64,000 nt of DNA from Chytridium lagenaria (taxonomy: Eukaryota > Chytridiomycota > Chytridiomycetes > Chytridiales > Chytridiaceae). Shown here in pieces: positions 1 through 11,368 of the stretch. The stretch spans positions 186,001 to 250,000 of the forward strand of contig JAHLKC010000008.1 of the NCBI GenBank assembly GCA_025449115.1, in the 5' to 3' direction. The translations under genes and the position numbers were made by a program. The notes beneath the pieces were generated by a model that saw nothing but the letters and a program-made list of their open reading frames with translations, was not told the origin of the DNA and did no database searches. Numbering within the stretch: position 1 is the first letter of the stretch; every line of letters begins with the position of its first letter.

Positions 1-777
1 TCTCGTCACGTTGAAGGGAGATCATATCATCACCTGTACTGCCAGGCATGGCGATTTCCTCCTTTGAATCGTCATCATCGCTGATGAAGATAGGGAAGAT
101 GAGCGAGCTCTTTGTAAGAACACGACCTCAAACGATTGCCATTTACGCAGAGTGGCATGGTGGTAGCCCGAGTGAAGAATCTTGTCCTGTGGTATCCATG
201 GCGATTAGCTTTTGAGCAAGGAAGGCTTCAAGTCAGATATGGCCATGCCACTAAAATAGCAGCGACGACAGGTATGTCAACGGCGGCTCCTCCCTCGTCC
301 CTACCATTTCCATTTTTGATTGATGAGGGTTTTTTCCAGAAAACAATTTCTTGAGACGTGGCTTCAAATCATTTGGTTTTGTCCGGCAACTTGCGGCATC
401 ACGAGCAGCAAGCAGAAGAAGGAACCGCGGTCAAAGTCGGAAAGGTTTTACATCCAAGTTGAAGAGGCGAGACTGATATCATTCGGTTTAAAGAGCAGTT
501 ACGGTGCCGCTGTGAGCGAACTACAAATTCAAACCCACTACTTACGAGAGCAAAAAAGACATTCTTAGTTGTGCACCCATTATTCCATTATCAAATCTCG
601 CTGAGCTTTAGCAGTATTTCGAACGTTTGCATTCCAACAGGGTTTCATCTGTTTGATCCTGCAAAGGCTTTCCGGAGAGTTATCGGCTTCTACTTAAGCC
701 CAAGTGTAAAGGGGGTTCTTATCTTCCAACATCTATTACAATCTTTACCGATCCATCTTGGCAAGACCCACGGCATT
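1..777. other. Upstream region of the bZIP gene, no supported gene
   Basis: Two short open frames on the plus strand (136-354 and 320-568) overlap each other, have no recognisable domain and no neighbouring exon that would extend them. The stretch from about 571 to 777 stays open in the frame of the bZIP gene, but its translation is hydrophobic and unlike a transcription factor, so it is read as 5' leader and promoter. An upstream exon of a neighbouring gene cannot be excluded in the first 350 bases. Confidence 0.4.
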
Positions 778-1897
778 ATGTCGCTCCCAAATTTTAATCA
801 GATGAACCCGTTCTTTGGGTCTCTAGAAGACCTCCTCTCACCGGTCACTTTTGCATCAACACCTCCGGCCAATTCCCCTCCCGAACTCACCTTCGCCGAT
901 TTGGAGAGCATTTTGAACAACTCCAACTCTCCTCCCTTTGGCATTACTACCGCCAGCGGCCCCGTCTTCCCTTTTCCCGAAACAGCCGACGACTTCAACT
1001 TTAACTTCGGATCTGAATCTCCGGATCCAACAGACTTTTTTGAGACTATCTTGTCCCGGCCTCTCCCGAATTCCCCACATTCGAACTCGCCGCATCCATC
1101 TCCTTCGATGACCGATTCGGCTTCGGAGCCTGAGGGGAGCAAAAAAGTAGTACCCGGGAAGAGGGGACGAAAGAAGAAGGAGCTGACATTAGAGCAGCAG
1201 GAAGAAAAAAGCAAAGAAAGGTACAGTCCTTCAACCACCCCGTAACCTACGTACTGTTTCAGATTACTTACACATGTATTTCTATAATAGGTTAATGAAG
1301 AATCGGGAGGCCGCTCAGCAAAGCCGTGACAAGAAGCGAAAATACATGGACGACCTTGAGTCCACCAACCTCACTCTTGCAAAAAGGCTTGTCACTTTAG
1401 AGACTCAGAACCAAACACTTCTTACACGGTTGGAAGAAATGGCAATGCAGATGACAGAGATGAGAGGTCTCATGCAAGGAAGTTCTAGAGGCATTGGCAG
1501 CGGCAGGGACGACCGCAAATTTATATCAAATCTTGCAGACTCGACAAATCAATCCAGCAAGTCATGGTCTGTCTACGTCATCACCTCACTCTTTTACCCA
1601 AACTTTGGTTCTTCTGCATCATCTGCTCCCAAAAAGTCTGGAGTTCCAGTTTCCACTGCGGCAAGAGATCTTTTACTTACTCCTGCAAAGAAACCTGCGC
1701 CAGATGCTTCATTTTCAACAATGCTCGCAGAAGCACGAAAGGATTCGCAGTGGATGAGAATTGGCCAACTCATTCCTCCATCCGCAAAGGCTGATCTGGT
1801 ACGGCCCTGGTGGCTTGTAGCTCATAAATCTTCGGTCTTCCCCAATCTTGGGCTTTTGCGCTCAAAGATGTATGGATTTGTTAATGGCAAAGAATGA
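778..1897 (+). CDS. bZIP transcription factor, two exons
   Basis: Sequence-specific DNA-binding protein expected to act in the nucleus as a dimer. Exon 1 (778-1220) encodes an acidic, Ser/Pro-rich, probably disordered N-terminus followed by a basic stretch (GKRGRKKKELT). An intron of 70 bp (1221-1290) splits an Arg codon. Exon 2 opens with the basic-region signature NREAAQQSRDKKR, matching N-x-A-A-x-x-S-R, followed by a leucine-zipper heptad pattern over about 40 residues (LESTN, LAKRLVTLE, LLTRLEEMA). The remaining 100 residues are unassigned. Total about 350 residues, usual for fungal bZIPs. The start at 778 is chosen because the following frame becomes typical activation-domain composition; an in-frame ATG at 571 would add a hydrophobic, implausible extension. 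The target genes and the subfamily (AP-1-like or other) cannot be told from sequence. Confidence 0.88.
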
Positions 1898-2243
1898 TTC
1901 ATGCCTTTTTTACGTGTATGTTTTTTTTTTTTCACGATATCATTCTTTTTTCGATGATCTTTCTGCCGACCCTTATTCGGTCAGCCTCCCCTTGTACATT
2001 GTGATTTCTCCGCCCGCAACCCGCCTGCTCGCTCTCGTTCCGTTTTTTCTCGAATACATGATGTAGCCAAGCGCCAAAGACCTCTTTTCTTGTTTAAGCT
2101 CTTTGCTGTATTATTGAAATTATAAAACAATCTCGTGCCTCTTAATTACACATATATTTACTCAGCTATAAGCCACCTGTCTAAACTGATAGTGCTGCAT
2201 GTACACGTCATTGATTTTTGCATCAATCATCTTCAACGTGGAA
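1898..2243. other. Intergenic region downstream of the bZIP gene
   Basis: T-rich 3' flank of the bZIP gene running into the 3' end of the convergent coiled-coil gene. Nothing coding is supported. AT-rich stretches such as 2110-2165 are typical of fungal 3' ends. Confidence 0.5.
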
Positions 2244-3055
2244 TCATATGAAAATAGCAATTCCTCCACTAATTCCGAAAACTTTGTCTGAACTTCTATC
2301 ACCCCATTTCTCCAAATCCATCCTCACCACCTCAATCCTCAATTCATGATGCGCCGCCTCAATAACACGAAGCTGATCCACGACCCCGGCCCAAGTAATA
2401 AAATGCGACGCAAATTCTTTGGTTCTTTGAAGCGTCTCAACTTTTTGCCTTAAAACCTCAATATCTTGACTCATGGTTTCCACCCTTTTCCCTAATGATG
2501 CCGCCCAATTTCGGGCCACCGTGAATCCAGTTCAAGAGTACCAACCGCATGTCTTGAATCCAAAACCCCGACTTCATTTGGCATTCGCCTCCTCGAAAAA
2601 TACCGGTTCATTAATCAAAAACCCGCCAGAGCCCATCGGTGCATCCCTCCCAATCTTCCCTCTGATGCCAAAAAAAGCCAGCGCCGATTTATTCCGCAGC
2701 TCCACGAGTCTCTGATCTTGAAGCTCGACAAGCAATGAAAGCCGTGGAGTTTTGCTGTGCTTTTTTGTTGAAGGCTTTGAGCATCCCGGAGACGGGCTTG
2801 GAGTTGTTCTATCTGAGCATCGGCTTCTTGATTTTTTTGGATGGCGCGAGTGCGTTCCTCTTTGAGGGCGGCGATGCTAATATCGTATTCGGCAAATGGT
2901 TTAAGGTTTTGAATGTTGAGTACGGCGGTTGTGTATTGCTCTTGAAGGTTGGTGATATTGCTTTCGATGCGTTCTATCTTGTTGCGTTCTTCGTGAATCT
3001 TGGCGAGGAGTGTTGTCTCTATAGTGGTTTCAAAACGTAGAAGTGATAAATGCAT
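2244..3055 (-). CDS. Predicted coiled-coil protein, reading frame broken
   Basis: Not assigned to a family. From the start at 3055 the first 95 residues are strongly helical and coiled-coil-like (KIHEERNKIERIESNITNLQ, then AALKEERTRAIQKNQEADAQ). Near 2720, at an A6 run on the coding strand, the natural frame appears to shift: the next frame continues helical (LLVELQDQRLVELRNKS) and then reads a Gly-rich stretch ending at about 2580. A second segment, about 2519-2244, is also coiled coil (SQDIEVLRQKVETLQRTKEF) and ends at a stop at 2244. One gene with a one-base error plus an intron or second shift between 2580 and 2520 explains this best; two small genes are the alternative. A structural or cytoskeleton-linked role would be a guess. 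Confidence 0.5.
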
Positions 3056-3830
3056 CTTTTTGCTTTAGACTCTAACGTCAACTTAAGCGTAGGTAACTCC
3101 ACTTCGATTCTCGAGCTCACCACCAATCCACCCCACCTTGTTCGACCTCATAAAAACCTCATCCACATGCATCGAGACTTTCAGATAATGGAAGTACCCA
3201 ATGTTAGGGGTCTCAAAAGTTAAACTATACCATCCTGTTTGGCAAAGTTTGAACCTTCAACATCACGGATCAATCTCCCTTCATGAAACAGCAAAGCTAT
3301 ACAACGGTGGTTAAGATCTGCGTTAAACTCACCATTCTCTCGTCTAAACATCTTGATATTTATGGTGCTGGACGACAACTATTTGTCAATGTCCTATTAA
3401 TTAAAAAATGATCCTAAAAAGAAAACTTAGAAAAATGAACAAAGCTTCTCTACTTTGTTTTCGTTCAACAACGTTATACGACATTTCAACAACTTGACGT
3501 CAACGAACAGCCATCTCTTCTCACATCATATTGTAATAAACCAACAGTTTCAGTAACACAGCATGAAAATATAACAGCAAAAGATCACAATAAAGAGCTT
3601 GAACGACTCTTAAAAGACGGAAGGAAGACCGAAGCGATTATGGCTTAAGAGGCGGCACAGCAAAGAAAGAGAGCGAGAACTTGACAACGTCGATATGAGG
3701 CGAGGGGCAAACAATACGGTAAAAACTATGAAAGGCGCCTGCACCATGCAAAAGGTAAAGAAGGGGATGACACCCAAGAGAAGGAAAACGAGAAAAAAAA
3801 AAAAAAGGATTGATTTTTCTTCCGTTTCTC
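3056..3830. other. Intergenic region without supported gene
   Basis: Moderately AT-rich. It should contain the promoter of the coiled-coil gene (to the left) and the 3' flank of the sugar transporter gene (to the right). No convincing exon, RNA gene or repeat was seen. Confidence 0.45.
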
Positions 3831-6683
3831 TCATTTCCGCGAATTTCTCCTTGGTGCAATGCCCAACTCTTCTTCTAAACTGTCAACATCATCTTCCTGT
3901 GGTCTCCCATAAGGCCCATAATCCTCATCATCCTCGTCATCCTCCACATCCGAATCCTCGTCGTAAGCTACACCGCCAGAAGCACCATCCCCATTCCCGC
4001 TGCCCTTTCGACGTAGGAAACGTTCAGGGACAGGTGTGCCGGCGGATTTCCGACTGGGGACGGAGCCAGATGTAGATACGGGTCTATCACGTATACTGTC
4101 GGCGTCACCGTCGTAGGGCTCACCGAGATCACGGTCATCAGGGTTTCGGGGTCTTGAGGAGGACCGCCGTCTTTGACGAGTATCGTCATTAGGGCCGCTT
4201 CTCCGACGTCCGGGAGAGTGCGACCGTGGGGCTTCACGTTTCCGTGAGGATGACGGGTGATCAAAGGATGGGGTGGTGGGAGTTGAGGAAGTGGAGACGG
4301 CGAGGGTGTCAGAGGTATCGTTGGTAGTGGATCGAGCTGATGAGTTGCGGTTGTGTTTGTTGGATTCTTGGCTCCTTTGACGTTTTGGTGACGGTGTGGC
4401 TGACCGTTTCCGGCTCTTATGACCTGGCCCGGAAGCACGGCGACGATCATACTCGTCCTCGTATTTCCCATCCTCCTCCTCCTCCTCCTCGTAGTATTCA
4501 TCCACATCTTCATCCTTCTCCAATGCCTTCCCCTTCTTCTTTTTCCCCCCCAATTTCCACCCAAACTTCTTTTTTTCTGCGTTGTTTGCCTCATTCAGAT
4601 CATACCTCCAATCCCACTCTCCCGTTGAAATAACAGCCATGTTATCTCCGAACACATCATCCATCTCCTCAAGCGTTCTGCCTCTTGTCTCAGGGATGAA
4701 CTGCATTGCCCACAGCGTCATAAGGAAACAACAACCGGCAAAAACGAGGTAGAAGAAGAACCGAATATGAGTAAACACGGTAGGCGCGATAAGCGCAATC
4801 ATGAAATTCCAAAACCAATTCGACATGGTAGAAAGACCAGTGCCCTTGGCTCGGATACGTAGCGGGAAAATCTCAGACTGATATGTCCACACAACGGGCC
4901 CCCACGTGCATGCAAAGGAGAGGGTAAAGGTGTAGATGCCAAAAATCGCGAACCATGATAACCATGCGTAACTTTTAGGGAAGTTTTGAGAGATGTACCC
5001 AAATGCGAACACAATCACGTGAGATATCATCATACCGATACCCCCCCATATGAGAAGAGGGCGGCGACCAAAGCGTTCAACTCCCCACATTCCAGGGAAC
5101 GTAGATATAAGATTGATAAAGGCGTTGACGATAACAAACACCTTAGATGATAAGTCAACTTGGAATCCGAGGTTATGGAAGAGGGATGAGCCGTAATAAA
5201 GAATGACGTTGATACCCGTCCACTGCTGGAATAATTGGTTAACGATTCCGATCATTAATCTTCTTCGCACTCCTGGCTTGATCAATTCACTCCTACAAAT
5301 ATGATAAGTACCAAAGAAAATAATTAAGAAAGTAACTGATCCTTCCCCCAAAAAATTTATAAACAACCAAACAATGAGTACGAACCAAGATGCCGCCCCA
5401 ATCTGCCTTTCAAATTCAATACCCGCTCTGATAGCCCCGTACTCCACCTCCACGGCTCTATCATTCACATCCATACCCCGTAGCCTCGCCACCGTGGCCA
5501 GTCCCTGCTCATGCCTTCCCTTTTCAGCAAGCCATCGCGGAGACCGTGGCATCCGTAACATGACAAAGAAGAGCACAGCACCGGGGATCATTTGCATCGC
5601 AAACGCCAATCTCCACAGTAAGTTACTCTCTTCAGGCACCACTGTAAGAATTACACCATTAACGCATGACGCCATAAATATCTAAGTTTAACACGTCAGA
5701 AAGGCAAGCCCCGTGAATGAAGCGCGAGAAAGAGAACAAATATAGAGTAAGGTTGTGGATCTGAGCGGAGAAATTGCAAAAAACCGAAAAAATTGCGTAT
5801 CCGAAAAACTTTAAAAAAAAACACGAAGGATCCGCAACAATCCAAAATAAGCGACGATTCAAATAACATACCCCGAACGTGATCATGAGTTGGTATATGG
5901 TGGTGAGTCGGCCACGAATATTTGGGGGCGAGGTTTCGGAGATGTAGAGGGGTACAGACATGGACAGAATGCCGATAGAGATGCCGGAGAGGACGCGAGA
6001 GCTAATGAGGAGTTCGATGGTGAAGGTAAATGTTTGGACTGCTCCTCCTAGTGTGAAGAGGAAACCTCCCAACATAATAACAAGTTTCCGCCCAAGCTTA
6101 TCGGCAAGGACGGATACCACTCCCGCACCAATAATGCAACCAAAAAGGAAAGAAGATGTAATGAGACCTGTTTGTTTTAAAGCAAGACATGGCCACGTTA
6201 GAGAGAAATAAAAAACGTCGAAGTTTGGATATAATACCTTTCCGGAAATCACTTTCAGGCACATCATAACAGGTGGAAGGAATGTGTATATTGGAACATG
6301 TTGTCAAGCCAAACGTCACGTTAAACGTTCTCATGGACAAAATTTGGCTACGAACAGAGAGTTTAGCGATAAAATGTAAGCATATAAAAGCCAAGATACA
6401 TTACACAAGGAGTACTTACTTGATAATTCCTATATCCCAGAGAACAACGCAGTCGAAAAAGGCAAAATATTAATAACTCATTCCGGGAAATAAAACATTA
6501 AGGTATTTTCATGCTGCAAAAAAAGGCGCAAACGAGAAACCCACCTATCTCATATCCAAAGAGGAATCCACCCATGCTGGAGGCGATCGCCACTAACCAC
6601 ACAAACACCTTCTTATCTGTTGTCGTGAGTGGCATATTGCTCACCAACAATCCAATGAAGTGTGGGTATGTGATATCGGCCAA
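3831..6683 (-). CDS. MFS sugar (hexose-type) transporter with long charged C-terminal tail
   Basis: Twelve-helix plasma-membrane sugar transporter of the major facilitator superfamily. Five exons can be joined by eye: 6683-6545, a 10-nt exon 6429-6420, 6347-6238, 6167-5872, and 5681-3831. The join yields FLFGYEI-G-I, then the loop-2 motif LADKLGRK, the PRSPRWL motif, QQWTGINVILYYG in helix 7, a second RxGRR-like motif (FGRRPLL) and PETRGRTLEEMD after helix 12, all hallmarks of the family. An extra in-frame intron at roughly 5295-5385 is likely, because the text there is hydrophobic filler not expected between helices 6 and 7. After the PETRGR motif about 260 residues follow with Lys-rich, Asp/Glu-rich, Arg/Ser-rich and acidic blocks. 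Such a tail is unusual; it resembles the signalling tails of glucose-sensor transporters in being long, but its sequence is not recognised. Substrate unknown. Confidence 0.88.
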
Positions 6684-7620
6684 AAACTTGGAGGTAGAGA
6701 GGAGAGTGCACCCGGATGACTCAATTCAGACCACTTCACTTCCTGTTTTGGCCTTGAAGGTCAGTCTTGGTCCGATCAGCACCTTCTCCGTAAATCAACC
6801 CTTACAACAGCAAAAAGCTTTGTTGCATGAGTCAACACAGTCTGGTCCTGCTTTATGGGGCAGACGAAGAGCGTCTACGGGTACGGAGTGCTGGAGTGCT
6901 GGTTTGTTTCTTAAAGACTGATTTCAATGGGATGAGGTGGTTGAAAGATCCGGCCTTGCTTCGACTGTCTCCCAAACCTAATCCGGGACTAAAAGAGGCA
7001 AGTCGTTTTAGTCAAATCAAGGATCTCTCGGCTACAAAAGAGTTGTGTAAACAGCATATTAGCTTTAGATAGTAAGGCATGACTGGAAGAAACCTAACCC
7101 AAACTGACCTCTGCTGACACCAGTTGTCTAAGTTGAGCCTGTCGTAGACAAATTTCGCTTGAGAACAAGGACAAAAGCTGTTGATAGGGGTATGTGTTTG
7201 ATGATGGCGGTATGAAGCGGCGGTGTCAGTCGTTGGAAGGAGTGAAAACAAGGGAAGGACCAGGAACTCCTTTGAGGTGGTGGTGGTGAGGTGCTGGATG
7301 AAATTGAAAAAGAAGAGGTGGGGCCCTCATTCGTATTTGGATGCAGGGAGATGGAAGGATGTGGTTTGTCTTGTGTAATCACATATTTTGTCACGTGTGG
7401 CACAAAGATTTTTTGAATTACACAGAGGAGCCCGTGAGAAAGCATTGAGAAATAAAAGAAGACGCGAAACTACGCGTAACGCGTAACGTGTTACAAGATA
7501 GCTCATATTAAAATAACAATATTATACACAATTTAAACCCATTTAAATACTCGTAAGGATAACTTAGATTAGATCTATACTTGGAGAAAGTGGGAGGCGT
7601 CATCACAGCAATACTCTGAT
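6684..7620. other. Promoter side of the sugar transporter and 3' flank of M1, no supported gene
   Basis: Only short, overlapping open frames with biased composition. Two ACGCGT words in tandem (about 7473-7490) would be MluI cell-cycle boxes in yeasts, but they sit about 800 bp from the nearest start codon and may be chance. Nothing else stands out. Confidence 0.4.
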
Positions 7621-10089
7621 CTATACACGTCTTATCACGCCCTCATCTCCGCTTATTTCACCTCCTATCTTCACCACATTCAGAAGTTTCTCCAAAAGAA
7701 ACAGCCTTCTCTGTCCATGCTCTGCGCTTCTAGACAGTGTAAACGCTGCCAAAAACATCACAACAAGATGAAGTGTCGGCACCATCCCTACGCGAAAAGA
7801 CGGCCGATACATCTTCACAATAATAGGGTGACTTAACACAACCACCACACCTGTCATAAAAAACATCGAGCTTCTCAACCGCATTCCAGTCGCCGCCGCA
7901 AACAAGACATTGAATGTATACGACAAGAAAAGGTTTCGGGTGTCATCAACAGGTGGAGTAGGGTCTCCTGAAGTCGATGCCTCATGCACACGATTCAAAG
8001 CAAAATTATCGACAAATGAGACCAAAAACATGAGCGAGGCGCAGACAACGATGTTAATGAGGCTCACAAGCCATTGTGAGTAGTCTGTCCGAAGGTTTCT
8101 CGCAAAACTCAAGAGAACGATCAGGAAAAACGCAGTTGGGTATCCTGCCAGGCGGAGAGGCATAATAATACTCAAGGTATATTTCGAGCAAAGACTTTCC
8201 GGTCCCCATTCAGGATAATTCCGGCAGAATCTGATAAATAGGTGTTTAGAGACTTTGCTAAAATGGATTTTCCTTGCTCACGTAAAAGAGTCCATGAATG
8301 GAAAAATTATAACCGTTATTACAAACGCCACTCCTGTAAAACGTATTGTTCTCAGGTAAGTGAGCTTCTGGGCTTCTAAAAACTCGGATTCGATCCGTGG
8401 CTCAAAATTTTGGAATAGTTTAGCCAAAACGTTTCTCAGGAAAGTCTGAAACGAACTAGATTCATTTTTTACCTCCTCGTTGGAATGCTACGCGATAGAA
8501 TATAAGTTTAATGAATGCACAATATTAAAAAGGCCAGCCAAATTTTTAATTCATGAAGCAAAAAACCACCCACCTTGTAAAGCTCTTCAACCAATAAGGG
8601 AAGTCTTGCAGTCATTAGAGCGATTGGGTCGATTTTCAGAATCTCCGATATAAGCGACGCTAATATCATCGACTGTCTGAGTGTCACCTCAGTCTGTCTC
8701 TGACAAAATGAAGCCTGTGCTGCGCTATATCCAAAGAGCAAGGGTTAGATGGTCTTTCGTACAATATGGGGATTACGTGAGAATGTATGTAAACAACGGA
8801 GTGATAAAATGAACTGCAAGATGCGGAGCTGCAATATTTGCTACGGTAAAGCTAAAATAAAAATGATTTATAATTATTGTAAGTTCTTAAAATGAGCTAA
8901 TAAAAATGTGTAATAGTAACGAACCACCATAAAGCAACAAAAATATTAACCAAGAGGCATGGATGAACCGCATATGAGTAAAAGCACCGCCAAAAACAAT
9001 CAGAATAATCCAATCTACGAGACAGAAGGAAATATCAATATTTGAAGTACATGAGTCAAGTCAGAGTCTCAAAAAACTTACGTGGAGTTATAAAGTTGAA
9101 AAACGTAGCGGTTTGATATGTATAATAATCGGATGAAAACTACTCCGAGAAGACCATAAGGCGATTTAAGAATAGTACGAGACGCTAAGATGAGTTCTAA
9201 CTTACGACAATGAGTGTTGAAGTTAAAAAATACGCTGTAACAGTGAAGTAGTGTAGTCGCCTTTCAATAAAACTGCGGGACATAACATTCATAAGAATGA
9301 TATCGACTAGACATGTGCCTATTGCTAGCGCCTGTATCATAATGTTAATCGGTCAGGAGCTCTTAAAGAACAAAATGATCCCAGCTTACCTGAAGCGGAA
9401 AGCCTACGTGATAATTGACCGAGTTAGATATTTTGGATGGACGGAACAAGTAATGAGAAGAGGAAACCCACATTTGATCATTACATTTCGCTCTTCAGGT
9501 GTTGAGATACGGAACCAATGCGACAGAATAATCACGACGATGCAGAGAATGGCAAAGATAATCTTTACAATAGAGCTTCTGAATTCTGAGCGGTTCATGT
9601 ATACTGTAAAGTTATCCTCATTTGTTTTGTTGATAAAAAATAGCCTGAGGCGGTTGACCGGAATAGATTGGTAGTTGGGATTTTCCCATCCCTCTCTCAG
9701 GCGTTGGCTGAAATGAAAGGTTATTGTCATCTAATGGAAGCGGCTCTTCCCACCTCTTTATCCATGACCAAAAATTAAACGCAGTCGCTTCGTCTTTCGC
9801 GGGAGCCAGATGGGGAGCGGTGCAGGGTCTAGGCACATGGGAGCTCAGATATCCCACCTCCTCCATTTCCTTTACAAACAGCGGAAGTGCCTGGTCATCG
9901 TCAACAGGTTAAGTGGTGGTTCGAGTTTCCCACTGATGGACGATCTCTGGCCTCGGGCAGTAGAACCACGAGGTGTGTTTGAGGAGAGCCGCTGCTTGAA
10001 AGCAGAGGCAGTGGTGGTTGGTCAGCACGCAAAGGGTGCACCTTTGACGACATCATGTTTTCATTCGTGCCTCTTATTGAACATGTCAA
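7621..10089 (-). CDS. Polytopic membrane protein M1, multi-exon, function unknown
   Basis: Unrecognised integral membrane protein read right to left in many small exons. The N-terminal part (about 10,089-9,620) is hydrophilic. A first membrane helix follows (about 9,570-9,510, SSIVKIIFAILCIVVIILSH). Further exons lie at about 8,700-8,580 (ILASLISEILKIDPIALM) and about 8,490-8,280, ending in a helix (FVITVIIFPFMDSF). The last exon, about 8,230-7,621, has about five hydrophobic segments and then a charged helix (RSAEHGQRRLFLLEKLL). That order, a membrane block followed by a short charged helix, resembles the membrane half of class III nucleotide cyclases or sensor kinases, but no catalytic domain follows before the stop at 7621. 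Relative to the second copy near 17.4 kb, M1 lacks two bases near 9,910, which breaks the frame. Exons between 8.75 and 9.4 kb could not be placed. Start uncertain. Confidence 0.5.
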
Positions 10090-10477
10090 TGAATGATTAC
10101 CAAAGAGATCCGGCGGATCGGATTTGGCGAAGGTGGTACAAGCCTAAGAGTTTCGTGCTTTCGGATCTGCTGGAATTTTGCGGCAGCTTTCATCTTCATA
10201 TTGCGTATGGAGAGGTGGGCTTAAATAAAACCGTTGTGTAAGCTTCTTCGTGTAGGCCAGCACCGACGGCAACAAGCATTTCGCTGTACCTTAAAGCTCT
10301 GGTCTTCGACCTGTTGCTGATTTTATCCAGAGCAATGGAGATACAATTAAGTTTGAGGTGCTAACGGCAGGCAAGATCAGAAGTTGGAGCAAGAGAATGA
10401 CTTGTTGTCATTTACAAAATCTGCTTTGATTCTGCGACGTTAACTATTCTCAACCATCAGATCAGTGTGCCTTCACG

Positions 10478-10850
10478 TCAACCCGAAGTTCCCGGTGAGA
10501 CCTTTTGTTGAGTTGCCACGCCTGTCTTGGTCGGGAAGCCAACGCATGCTGCAACGTGGCTAGGGATAAAGGCTCTATGCCGTTTTTGGTCTTTTTTCGT
10601 AAAAAGATGTGCTGAGATATGCAACCATGGTGACAGATTAATCACGACGATGCAGGGAATCTTCACGATACCAAAGACGACTCGAACTAAACGCTTCGAA
10701 TATTGCGGTCCACTGACTCCCCTTTTCAGTAAGGCTTCTGGGCTATCGGTGATTGCATTCATATGGACCTTAAGAACCCTTTCCCCGGCCACTGATACCA
10801 CTGTGTCCTCATCGGTTTTCGTTCGGTCGAATCGTATCTGGAAATAGGGT
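10478..10850 (-). pseudogene. 3' fragment of a second M1 copy (M1-prime)
   Basis: On the minus strand this piece matches the exon of M1 that carries the first membrane helix. M1 reads KTNEDNFTV...SSIVKIIFAILCIVVII...HWFRIS and this piece reads KTDEDTVVS...LVRVVFGIVKIPCIVVI...PWLHIS. At DNA level the run taatcacgacgatgcag is shared with M1 at about 9,530. Upstream (to the right) the homology stops near 10,830-10,850, exactly where the homology of the fragment at 17.1 kb begins in the M1 coordinate system. The rest of the membrane domain is missing, so it is a relic. Confidence 0.6.
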
Positions 10851-11368
10851 TGAAGAAAGATTTCACTGAAACGAACGAGCTAGGTAAAGTCTTCATAAAT
10901 ACATAACAAACCAGAGGTTTGTCATTCAAATACTTTGACAAAAGGTTAGTAGCTTCCTCCACCCAGCATCCATCACACTCACCACTCCCCACCTTCCGCT
11001 CACCTCATCGGTCGAATTTATTCGTCGACGCATCTGTCATTCATTCATCAGTCATCAGCGTTAGTTATCCTTAACTTCTCCCATCGTTGTCTGGCATTTT
11101 ATTCATTGAAGTGTCCGTTATTCCATCGGTAGAGCATCTTTGCTTCTCCACCTATTTCTCCGTTACCTAACCGTCAATTTATTCGTCGACGTTTATCAAC
11201 GCAGCAGTCTTCACCTCTCCACCTCATGGTCATCATTCCATCCTTCACCTCTCCATCGCCGTCCGTCAATTTTCGTCAACGAGTCTCGTTCTTCACCTCT
11301 TCACCTCCCCATCGTCATGTCAATTTTTTTGCCGCTGAGTCCGTCATTAAGCTTCGCGGTTTCACACC
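10851..11368. promoter_or_regulatory. Repeat-rich leader of the large unknown gene
   Basis: Pyrimidine-rich 5' region with degenerate direct repeats. The phrase aatttattcgtcgacg occurs near 11,017 and 11,177. Variants of cttcacctctccacctc occur at about 11,210, 11,250 and 11,300, and gtcaatttt[c]gtc variants near 11,270 and 11,320. The GTCGAC palindrome sits in both long copies. This is probably promoter and 5' leader of the gene starting at 11,369; the repeat content would also fit the subterminal region of a mobile element. Confidence 0.45.

Noticed and set aside
571..777. N-terminal extension of the bZIP gene to the ATG at 571
   Set aside because: The translation is hydrophobic and unlike the acidic start of bZIP activators; 778 gives a natural protein start.
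7470..7492. Tandem ACGCGT words as cell-cycle boxes
   Set aside because: Far from both neighbouring start codons, and two copies of a six-base word in 64 kb are weak evidence.
9905..9935. tRNA-like B-box text (ggttcgagt) here and near 17,417
   Set aside because: It lies in the duplicated M1 coding block, and no A-box or cloverleaf can be formed upstream at tRNA spacing.
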